From NCBI GenBank assembly GCA_021825585.1, contig JAKAGT010000015.1, positions 1 through 64,000 of the forward strand: DNA of 64,000 nucleotides, read 5' to 3'. The notes under the pieces are model-generated. The model ran no database searches. It had not been told where the DNA came from and was given only the letters and a program-made list of their open reading frames with translations. Positions within the stretch are counted from its first letter, which is position 1, and every line of letters begins with the position of its first letter. The translations under genes were made by a program, and so were the position numbers. This document shows positions 1 to 5,377 of this stretch, piece by piece. Source of the DNA: Bacteroidota bacterium (lineage in GTDB: Bacteria > Bacteroidota > Ignavibacteria > Kryptoniales > JAKASW01).

Positions 1-51
1 AACTAACGATCAAGCACGTCCCTGGTCCGCTTGGCGTGCGTGGAAGGAATT

Positions 52-166
52 CGGGAGGTCGGAGGACAGAGGTTCCCGCGAAGCGCGGGAGTAAACTCCA
101 GTCGGAGAGCAGAAGACAGAGGTCGGAGGACAGAGATCAGAGATTAGACGACAGAAGCGAGAAGGC
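52..166. repeat. Heptad purine repeat tract A (AGGTCAG-like units)
   Basis: Degenerate tandem units of about 7 bp (AGGTCGG, AGGACAG, AAGACAG, AGATCAG and similar) run on both sides of a hairpin core at 73-106. The plus strand is almost all purine apart from one C or T per unit. The tract begins inside the epimerase remnant. The same unit family recurs at 540-582, 1999-2060, 2427-2600 and, inverted, at about 3478-3512. Confidence 0.75.
73..106. repeat. Double-palindrome core, copy 1
   Basis: Two adjacent inverted repeats: CCCGCG-AAG-CGCGGG (75-89) and GGAGT-AA-ACTCC (88-99), followed by AGTCGGA. The same core, with a few substitutions and one missing G, occurs at 1966-1998 and is likewise bordered by heptad repeats. 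The arrangement suggests one dispersed element rather than chance simple sequence. Confidence 0.65.
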
Positions 167-230
167 ACACCGTAGGCGGTAAGAAAATCAAATTGCCAGT
201 GGCTATATTACGAGGAAAGGAGTTGGTTTC

Positions 231-497
231 ATGCCGGCTGATGAAAGAAATATTGAGACGTTGATAAAAGCGTTACCAAAAAATTTAAGAGAAGAGGCAA
301 TCGATTTTATTGACTATCTGCTGTCAAAATCCCGCTCGGAAGGACTAAGCAAGCGAAGGAAAGTCGCCGTGCCTTCCAAGAATCTTGATCCAGCAAAGGA
401 CCCTCTCCTGAAATTGATAGGTATCGCTGACGTTGAGCCTTTCGCAGATCGCATTGATGAAGAACTCTATGGCAGACGAAGTGAACGCCTTCATTGA
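231..497 (+). CDS. DUF2281-like antitoxin
   Basis: An 88-residue protein of the small-antitoxin type that precedes PIN toxins. Residues 10-33 (LIKALPKNLREEAIDFIDYL) match the short amphipathic helix pattern typical of DUF2281 antitoxins; the C-terminal half is charged and probably wraps the toxin. A good ribosome site (AAAGGAG) lies about 10 bases before the ATG. The 3' end overlaps the start of a PIN-domain toxin reading frame at 469, the usual operon overlap, but that toxin is truncated after about 24 recognisable residues. The antitoxin is therefore probably an orphan. The family call rests on the helix motif and context. Confidence 0.6.
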   Translation: MPADERNIETLIKALPKNLREEAIDFIDYLLSKSRSEGLSKRRKVAVPSKNLDPAKDPLLKLIGIADVEPFADRIDEELYGRRSERLH

Positions 498-594
498 CAC
501 GTGGCGGTGGGTTTCCCTTCTGAGTAAACGTGAAGCAAATCAGAGATCAGATGCCGGGAGGCCAGAGGACAGAAGCAAAAAGGTGGAGCATTGA
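469..594 (+). pseudogene. Truncated PIN-domain (VapC-like) toxin
   Basis: The frame starts with ATG at 469, 29 bases before the antitoxin stop, and reads MADEVNAFIDTWRWVSLLSK followed by REANQ. The FIDTWxW segment is the first beta strand of PIN domains, including the first catalytic Asp. After about residue 24 the frame enters AGATCAG/AGGCCAG/AGGACAG heptads and stops at 592-594, giving 41 codons instead of the usual 130 or so. The other acidic residues of the PIN active site are lost, so the product should be inactive. The break coincides with the start of the repeat tract. Confidence 0.65.
540..582. repeat. Heptad purine repeat tract inside the PIN remnant
   Basis: AGATCAG, ATGCCGGG, AGGCCAG, AGGACAG and AAGCAAA units directly follow the last recognisable PIN codon. 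The units are the same family as those at 52-166 and 2427-2600. Confidence 0.65.
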
Positions 595-662
595 AGTCAT
601 ATGACAGAACACATGAGGGGATGTTGGAAACGAGAATTGAGTTGCTTAATATTTGGTAAGAT

Positions 663-986
663 ATGGAAAAGGTAAAGAAAAATATTCGGTATGTGCTTAC
701 GGAATATGTAGAGCAAGCCCTTGAATTGGCTTCGTACGATAAGTTGGAAGATGGCACGTTTGCCGGCAATATTGTACAATGTGCTGGTGTTATTTCCTTC
801 GGGAAGACGTTGCGTGAATGCCAGTCCGAACTTCGCTCGACTCTTGAAGACTGGGTACTGCTTGGACTGAAGCTTGGCCAGAAACTACCCCGGATGGGGG
901 GAATCGATTTAAATCATAACAGCGAATTACATGGGCGACATGCTGCTTCAAGTCGCAGTGGCCGTAAAAAGTCCGCAAGTCTCTAA
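663..986 (+). CDS. hicB: HicB family antitoxin
   Basis: A 107-residue protein with the HicB fold. The core reads A-x-Y-x-K-L-E-D-G-T-F-A-G at residues 23-35, then GKTLRECQSELRSTLEDW (about 47-65) and the closing GIDLN (80-84), all characteristic of HicB antitoxins that neutralise HicA mRNA interferases. The last 20 residues are basic and low in complexity, and may be read-through beyond the original end. No strong ribosome site is visible. The hicA gene follows after 42 bases on the same strand, in the antitoxin-first order. Confidence 0.8.
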   Translation: MEKVKKNIRYVLTEYVEQALELASYDKLEDGTFAGNIVQCAGVISFGKTLRECQSELRSTLEDWVLLGLKLGQKLPRMGGIDLNHNSELHGRHAASSRSGRKKSASL

Positions 987-1028
987 CTGAGTCTGTCAAC
1001 AGGTTGATCTCCATACCGGGCAAAAAGG

Positions 1029-1253
1029 ATGTGGAAGCCTTTAAATCGGCGCGACTTCATAGGACGGCTTAAAAAATTGGGATTTGATGGCCCGTACCAT
1101 GGCACCAGGCACTCATTCATGATCTTCGGGGAGCGCAGGCTTGCCATACCTTCCAACAAAGAATACTCCGTGCCGCAGCTGAAATTTATGCTTAAAGAAG
1201 TGGAAGGAATGATTGGAAGATCGATAGACGCTGCAGAATGGAGTTCTTTGTGA
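1029..1253 (+). CDS. hicA: HicA toxin (mRNA interferase)
   Basis: A 74-residue protein with the double-stranded-RNA-binding-like HicA fold. It starts KPLNRRDFIGRLKKLGFDGP, followed by the catalytic-type GTRHSFM motif in which the His (about residue 28) is the expected active-site residue, and then a strand, RLAIPSN. HicA proteins cut mRNA independently of ribosomes and are blocked by HicB, encoded just upstream. The length is normal for the family and no inactivating change is seen. The start is uncertain, because AAGG lies immediately next to the ATG. Confidence 0.8.
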   Translation: MWKPLNRRDFIGRLKKLGFDGPYHGTRHSFMIFGERRLAIPSNKEYSVPQLKFMLKEVEGMIGRSIDAAEWSSL

Positions 1254-1659
1254 ATGACGTAATTCTTCACCGTTCACTCCCCCTTGAAGCTCACCCCCAG
1301 CTTGGTTGACTTGGAGTAAGAGGAGGGAATTCCGACAATAGACTGTTCCATGAGAAGCTTGGGTGGAAACCTACAATGAAGCTGATAGACGGTATCGCTA
1401 AGACTTATCCGTAGATAAAGGAGCAGGCACTGAAAAGTAAAAAGTGAAAAGAAGTTAAAAGTGAAAAGTGAAGAGCGGGCTGTGGAATTGTTCTTTTCAC
1501 GTTTTGCCAAAGGCATCCCTGCCGGGACACTACTCATCCCGTCAAAATTATTTATCCCGCTCAGTACTATCAGAAATTGAATATGCGGGATGCCGCAGGG
1601 CGGCATATGTCGGGATTCCGCACAGCGGGACTTTTCACTGATTCAAAAGGGGGCGACAG
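1254..1659. other. Gene-poor spacer with A-rich heptads
   Basis: No convincing gene. It holds the GTGAAAA-type repeat at 1428-1478, several CATCCC/CCGGGA-like short repeats (1508-1630) and the 15-mer GATTCAAAAGGGGGC at 1640-1654, which is repeated exactly at 10196-10210. A 110-codon minus-strand frame covers most of it but shows no recognisable motif. Confidence 0.5.
1428..1478. repeat. Heptad repeat tract B (GTGAAAA-like units)
   Basis: Runs of GAAAAGT, AAAAAGT, GAAAAGA, AGTTAAA, AGTGAAA and AGTGAAG give a period of 7 bp. This is the A-rich relative of the AGGTCAG tracts; an intermediate form (AGGTGAA) is at 5255-5306. Confidence 0.65.
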
Positions 1660-1887
1660 ATGGCGGGTGAAGGAGCGTATGATAATCAGGAGCCGCACAA
1701 AAGACTTTTGGCGTGGCAGCGTTCAATTGATTTCGTTGTCGTTGTTTACGAGTTAACTAAGAAACTACCAATAATAGTATGCGTGAAGCTCGGGTACATT
1801 CACGATGCGGTTTACGAGGAGACTCGGCCAAGAATCGTTGAAATAGAGAAATTGCTTAGCGGCTTGATCAATAAACTTGGTGGTTAG
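1660..1887 (+). pseudogene. Four-helix-bundle protein (S23/IVP family) with the central helices deleted
   Basis: The start PHKRLLAWQRSIDFVVVVYELTKKLP (residues 12-37) is the standard first helix of four-helix-bundle proteins related to the 23S rRNA intervening-sequence protein. The family then normally has a segment of about 50 residues ending in an L-E-x-L-E-T helix. Here the frame jumps directly to KLGYIHDAVYEETRPRIVEIEKLLSGLINKLGG, the fourth helix. The product is 75 instead of about 120 residues and should not fold as a bundle. The reading frame is kept, so the loss is an in-frame internal deletion. The function of the family is poorly known. Confidence 0.7.
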
Positions 1888-1896
1888 TTGTTGGTT

Positions 1897-2060
1897 TCAA
1901 ACGCTTCACTTTTCACCATTCACCCTCCGCTTTTCACTCCTAACCTTTCACTGAATGAGCAGAAGTCCCCGCGAAGCGCGGAGTGAACTCCGGTCGGAAG
2001 ACAGAGGTCAGAGGTCGGAGGTCAGAGAGCAGAGGACAGAGGTCAGAAGGAGGAGATAGT
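1897..2060. repeat. Composite repeat tract C: pyrimidine heptads, double-palindrome core, purine heptads
   Basis: Left part (1897-1955): TTCACTT, TTCACCA, TTCACCC and similar units, the reverse complement of the GTGAAAA family. Middle (1966-1998): the double-palindrome core. Right part (1999-2060): AGACAG, AGGTCAG, AGGTCGG, AGAGCAG, AGGACAG units. The two repeat families face each other across the core. Confidence 0.7.
1966..1998. repeat. Double-palindrome core, copy 2
   Basis: CCGCG-AAG-CGCGG (1969-1981) followed by GGAGT-GA-ACTCC (1980-1991) and GGTCGGA. It matches the core at 73-106 apart from three substitutions and one deleted G. One of the differences falls in the spacer of the second palindrome, so both palindromes are retained. 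Confidence 0.65.
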
Positions 2061-2157
2061 GTGTCGTCACTTCGTGTCGGTAGATCTTTGACTTCTTAAC
2101 CTGATTCTTTTAACTTTTTGAGAACGACGCAGATAGAAGTAAAAGGAGCATTTTGAT

Positions 2158-2370
2158 ATGGAGTCGAATGTGTCTGAGCAGAAGATTTATGAGATAGTGA
2201 AGAGAGCGGTTAAGGAAGTCATGGATGAGAAGCTATTGGAGACTAGATTGAGCCTGATCCCTGAAGTCGACGAGAACGAAATGCGCCTGATAGAAAAGGA
2301 AATTGGTGAGCCTGCAAAGTATAAGAAAGAGGATTACGTGAAGGTCGACCTTGGAAATGTGGACCTATAA
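2158..2370 (+). CDS. Probable antitoxin of a RelE/ParE-type pair
   Basis: A 70-residue charged protein (SEQKIYEIVKRAVKEVMDEK, then LIPEVDENEMRLIEKEIGEP) of the small helical kind often found in front of RelE-like toxins in bacteria and archaea. AAAAGGAG lies 8 bases before the ATG. Its stop overlaps by 14 bases a frame beginning at 2357 that reads like the first strand of a RelE toxin and is cut short. No DNA-binding motif is obvious. The role is inferred from size, composition and the overlapping partner; I cannot name the family with certainty. Confidence 0.5.
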   Translation: MESNVSEQKIYEIVKRAVKEVMDEKLLETRLSLIPEVDENEMRLIEKEIGEPAKYKKEDYVKVDLGNVDL

Positions 2371-2428
2371 CTTCAGCAAAAGCAGCTTGAAGTTTCTTGA
2401 GCAGGTGGAAAAGGCGAAGGGGAAGTAG
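2357..2428 (+). pseudogene. Truncated RelE/ParE-like toxin
   Basis: A frame from ATG 2357 reads MWTYNFSKSSLKFLEQVEKA and then GK-stop. The W-x-Y-x-F-S-K-x-S-L-K-F-L pattern matches the N-terminal strand and helix of RelE/ParE toxins. The stop at 2426-2428 is followed at once by AGATCAG/AGGTCAG heptads. Family members have about 85-95 residues; only 23 remain, so the nuclease half is missing. Confidence 0.55.
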
Positions 2429-2600
2429 AGATCAGAGGTCAGAGATCGGAGGTCAGATGTCAGAAGTCAGAGGTCGGAGATCGGAGAGACAGAGGGCCAG
2501 AGGTCGAGAGTCAAGAAGAGAGGTCAGAAGTCAGCCTGTTGGCCCAAGTCCGTAAGACGCAGGCAGAAGGTCGGAAGTCGGGGATTAGAAGGCAGAAGCT
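2427..2600. repeat. Heptad purine repeat tract D
   Basis: The longest AGGTCAG-type tract: AGATCAG, AGGTCAG, AGATCGG, AGGTCAG, ATGTCAG, AAGTCAG, AGGTCGG, AGATCGG, then AGAGACAG and AGGGCCAG, and more irregular units to about 2600. It starts at the broken end of the RelE-like frame and ends about 80 bases before the intact DUF433/DUF5615 pair. Confidence 0.75.
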
Positions 2601-2678
2601 GGAGAGCAGCGTGTCGCGCGTGCTTGGGAATTCGCTTCTGCACCGACTATCTTATAGATGAAGAAACAGGAGTCAGAC

Positions 2679-2951
2679 ATGCCAACGGAAGTGTCGCATC
2701 CATATGTCATATCGAGGGAGGACATCGCCGGGAGTAGACCTATCATGGCCGGCACCAGGACAAGAATCTCAACGGTAGTAGCCTATTACAAACTTGGCTA
2801 TTCCCCGGAGGAGCTTGCCCGGGAATTCCCGCACCTAACGCTCTCTCAGATTCATGATGCTCTTTCTTATTATTACGAGCACCGGGAACAAATCGACAAA
2901 GAGATAGATGAAGAGAGTGAGGATAACTTAAAGACGCTGATTCATAAATGA
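2679..2951 (+). CDS. DUF433 antitoxin (VapB-like)
   Basis: A DUF433 protein with an N-terminal strand and a winged-helix-like core: ISREDIAGSRPIMAGTRTRI, then VVAYYKLGYSPEELAREFP and LTLSQIHDALSYYYEHRE. This GxPxxxGTRI...G.S.EE....P.L....V..AL.YY pattern defines the family, which pairs with DUF5615 PIN-like toxins. The ATG at 2679 is preferred over 2658 because AGGAG sits 7 bases before it; the longer frame adds seven residues and would overlap that site. The stop overlaps the toxin start by 4 bases (ATGA). Unlike its neighbours the pair is intact. Confidence 0.8.
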   Translation: MPTEVSHPYVISREDIAGSRPIMAGTRTRISTVVAYYKLGYSPEELAREFPHLTLSQIHDALSYYYEHREQIDKEIDEESEDNLKTLIHK

Positions 2952-3292
2952 GGATACGGGTTTATCTTGATGAAGATGTCCCTTTCTCATTCGCCCAGGC
3001 ACTCTCGAACAGAGGTGTCGATACTCTCCAAACGCAATTGGCCGGAAACATCGGCAAGTCGGATAACGAACAACTTGAGTGTTCTGCAAAACAAGGCAGG
3101 ACAATTCTTACACACAACAGAAAAGATTTCATTCTGCTCCACAATAAATTTTCGCGATTGGGCAAAAGGCATAACGGCATAATTGTTTCGGACCAATTGC
3201 CGGTCGGGGTACTCCTTAAGCGGTTTATGAAACTCTGGTTTTCTGTAAACGCAGAGGATATGAATAACAGGCCTGAGTTCCTATCCGCGTAG
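2948..3292 (+). CDS. DUF5615 PIN-like toxin
   Basis: A 114-residue PIN-like nuclease. It has the first-strand motif VYLDEDVP with two acidic residues at positions 8 and 10, a helix SFAQALSNRGVDTLQT, and the second motif ILTHNRKDF (about 54-62), where THNxxDF is the usual signature. GIIVSDQLPVG follows. DUF433 and DUF5615 genes form a common toxin-antitoxin pair. Translation is probably coupled through the ATGA overlap. All expected motifs are present, so the toxin is likely active. Confidence 0.8.
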   Translation: MRIRVYLDEDVPFSFAQALSNRGVDTLQTQLAGNIGKSDNEQLECSAKQGRTILTHNRKDFILLHNKFSRLGKRHNGIIVSDQLPVGVLLKRFMKLWFSVNAEDMNNRPEFLSA

Positions 3293-3337
3293 AAATAACG
3301 ACAGCTGGTTGGTTGCGACGGAGAAAACAGTGAAACG

Positions 3338-3487
3338 GATCCTTCGCTCGACTTCGCCAGAGATTGCGGTTTTATCAGCATTGAAGAACACAAAACGTTG
3401 ACGGCAGAGAACCATGAAGTGGGGAAAATGCTGGGATCTATGATAAACCATCCGGATTCCTTCCTAGTTGGTTTAGTTGACGTCTGA
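3338..3487 (+). pseudogene. C-terminal fragment of a second four-helix-bundle protein
   Basis: The frame from about 3338 reads DPSLDFARDCGFISIEEHKT, then LTAENHEVGKMLGSMINHPDSFL to a stop at 3485-3487. The LDFARDCGFIS segment followed by EVGKMLGSMI is the end of helix 3 and the last helix of S23/IVP-type four-helix-bundle proteins (usual form L..A.DLGFI..EE......EV.RML..LI). There is no start codon and no upstream two-thirds. It borders inverted heptads at about 3478-3512. Confidence 0.55.
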
Positions 3488-3608
3488 TGTCTGAAGTTCT
3501 GATCTCTGGATTTATGTGTGGGTAAAGGAGCAGGTAGTCAAAGCCAACGATGAAGGCACCGTAGCTGACAGACAACAAGGTTAAAGGTAAAAGTCAAGAA
3601 TAAAAGAT
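3478..3608. repeat. Heptad tract E, inverted then A-rich
   Basis: At 3478-3512 the plus strand carries GTCTGAT, GTCTGAA, GTTCTGA, TCTCTGG, the reverse complement of the AGGTCAG units. At 3578-3608 there are AGGTTAA, AGGTAAA, AGTCAAG and AATAAAAG units of the AGGTGAA type. The 65 bases between them show nothing recognisable. Confidence 0.55.
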
Positions 3609-3854
3609 TAGCAGGCGTCAGAAGTGTTGATAAAGCCATTCGACTCTTTGACGCTGCTCGCCGTGACTGTCGCGAAGAGAATTGACACTCAATGTCTCAA
3701 GAGGGGTTGGTTTCCGTTAGGTTAGAATTATCGCCTTGTGCCGTTGGGCTGACTGATGCATCCGTTTTGTGTTAAAGCATTTTGGGAAAGGGAGATGACT
3801 GTGAGGAATATAACATACGGCTTGGTATCCATTCGAACGGGAGACTAGCAACGG
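3609..3854. other. Leader region of the polysaccharide operon
   Basis: About 245 bases with no gene. A TTGACA hexamer at 3683-3688 has no convincing -10 partner. An ATG at 3794 opens a frame that stops (TAG) just before the transferase start, so the coding start at 3855 is the first usable one. Confidence 0.4.
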
Positions 3855-5255
3855 ATGGAAGCAAAACGTAAATCGCTATACCTAGTCCGTATTTCCGCGG
3901 ACTACGGAGTGCTGACAATCTCATTTTGGCTCGGGATCGTCATCTCTCTCGCGTACTACAAGATCAGGTCCGGCAGAGCGGCGGATATTCTTTTTCTGTC
4001 CTTGGCCATCATATGGTTCTTCTATGCCGGCGCCACAAGGTTCTATGATGAATTCAGGTCGCGCGACTTTGGTTTCGAGCTCGTTGCAGTTGCGAAGAGT
4101 ACGCTGGTTCAGCTTTTCAGCTCGATATTCATCTTATTTTTCCTGAAAGAAAACCAGATTTCAAGATTTTTCGTCGTCACTTATGCCGGTATTCTGTTCG
4201 TTGGGCTGTCTGCCGAGAAGCTCCTCTTCAGGAAAGGCCTTGAGTATCTGAGAAGGCGTGGTCGAAACCTTAGGAACCTCTTAATAGTCGGGGCGGGAAG
4301 AGTCGGTAGGGAATTCTATGATGCAGTGCAGGCAAACCCGCAGTTCGGATACAATCTTGTCGGTTTTGTAGACGACGTGAAAAATACGGACCTAAACGGT
4401 CAATATCTGGGAAAGATCGAAGAACTCGACAGGTTAATCGAAGAAAGGAAAGTGAGCGACGTAATCATCTCTTTGCCGGGCAAGGCATTGGAAAAGGTAC
4501 AACAAATAATTATAACGTGTGGTCGTCATACGACCAGGGTCAGGATCGTTCCCGATTATTCCAAGTTCTTCTCAGGGAAGTATTCGGTATCGATGTTCGG
4601 TCGATTTCCGGTGATTACCGTCGGTGAAGAGCGGCTCAGTGAGCTGCATTGGAAAGTGTTGAAGAGGAGTTTTGATTTCCTTTTCACGTTATTCTTGTTC
4701 TTAACTCTTTTCTGGTGGCTTTGGCCGATAATCGCATTGGCAATAAAAGTGTCAGTTGGTGGTCCGGTATTCTTTAAGCAGGAGCGGTGGGGAAGGGACA
4801 ACCAACGATTCAATGCGTTTAAGTTCAGGTCAATGGTTGTGACAAGCAGCGATGTCGGAAGAGATGGAAAATACCAGCAGGCAAAGAAAGACGATCCGAG
4901 GATAACAAGGGTCGGCAAGTTCCTTCGGAAAACGAATATGGACGAGCTTCCGCAATTCTGGAATGTCCTCAAAGGCGAGATGAGCATAGTCGGGCCTCGC
5001 CCGCATCCCACTCCGCTCAACATGGAATCAAGATATTCTATCCCGATGTATCTCCAGCGACATCTTGTGAAACCAGGTGTAACCGGCTGGGCGCAAGTGA
5101 ACGGTTACCGTGGGGAGACGCGAGATCCCGGCCTGATGAAGAAGAGGGTGGAACACGACGTGTGGTATATCCAAAACTGGTCGTTTGGACTCGACGTTCG
5201 CATCATCTTTATGACTATTTGGGAGACGATTAACGGAGACCCGAAAGCGTACTAG
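3855..5255 (+). CDS. Polyprenyl glycosylphosphotransferase (exopolysaccharide initiating transferase)
   Basis: A 466-residue integral membrane enzyme of the WbaP/WcaJ class, which transfers a sugar-1-phosphate from a nucleotide sugar to undecaprenyl phosphate and so starts a polysaccharide repeat unit. It has N-terminal membrane helices (residues 1-125), a CoA-binding-like Rossmann domain with [12 protein letters not shown] at about 142-153, then the catalytic Bac_transf domain beginning KRSFDFLF (about 270). Signature blocks are [22 protein letters not shown] and VGPRPHP (about 322-385), with [18 protein letters not shown] later. Length and motif order are normal for the family. The acceptor-site residues are intact. 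The sugar cannot be told from sequence. No strong ribosome site is seen. The SLBB exporter and Wzz genes follow on the same strand. Confidence 0.9.
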   Translation: MEAKRKSLYLVRISADYGVLTISFWLGIVISLAYYKIRSGRAADILFLSLAIIWFFYAGATRFYDEFRSRDFGFELVAVAKSTLVQLFSSIFILFFLKENQISRFFVVTYAGILFVGLSAEKLLFRKGLEYLRRRGRNLRNLLIVGAGRVGREFYDAVQANPQFGYNLVGFVDDVKNTDLNGQYLGKIEELDRLIEERKVSDVIISLPGKALEKVQQIIITCGRHTTRVRIVPDYSKFFSGKYSVSMFGRFPVITVGEERLSELHWKVLKRSFDFLFTLFLFLTLFWWLWPIIALAIKVSVGGPVFFKQERWGRDNQRFNAFKFRSMVVTSSDVGRDGKYQQAKKDDPRITRVGKFLRKTNMDELPQFWNVLKGEMSIVGPRPHPTPLNMESRYSIPMYLQRHLVKPGVTGWAQVNGYRGETRDPGLMKKRVEHDVWYIQNWSFGLDVRIIFMTIWETINGDPKAY

Positions 5256-5306
5256 TCAAAGGTGAAAGGTCAATGGTAAAAGGTGAAAGGTTAAAGGCAA
5301 AAGTGC
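5255..5306. repeat. Heptad repeat tract F (AGGTGAA units)
   Basis: Directly after the transferase stop: AGGTGAA, AGGTCAA, TGGTAAA, AGGTGAA, AGGTTAA, AGGCAAA, seven bases each. This form links the GTGAAAA and AGGTCAG families. Confidence 0.75.
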
Positions 5307-5377
5307 TATACTCCATATCTTCAAAAATTGCATAGTTCTCAAGTCATGAAGTCCAATAGTCCCAAAACAAGGTCAAT

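Larger units (their letters stand above)
3..182 (+). pseudogene. C-terminal remnant of a GDP-mannose 3,5-epimerase-like SDR, entering from the left edge
   Basis: The frame open from base 3 reads LTIKHVPGPLGVRGRNS before it runs into purine-rich repeat DNA at about base 52 and continues as low-complexity Arg/Glu/Ser sequence to a stop at 180-182. The segment resembles the HxPGPxGVRGRNSDN stretch near the C-terminus of GDP-mannose 3,5-epimerases (extended short-chain dehydrogenases that make activated sugars). The real tail of the family (SDNTL and about 40 more residues) is absent, so the gene appears cut at the repeat boundary. A nucleotide-sugar enzyme would fit the polysaccharide export genes downstream. 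Only 17 residues support the call, and the body of the gene lies outside the window. Confidence 0.5.

Noticed and set aside
1274-1606. 110-codon minus-strand gene
   Set aside because: It covers repeat DNA (GTGAAAA tract) and gives low-complexity sequence without motif.
52-2600. AGGTCAG-type tracts as a CRISPR array
   Set aside because: Units are about 7 bp and degenerate with no unique spacers of regular length, and no cas genes are present.
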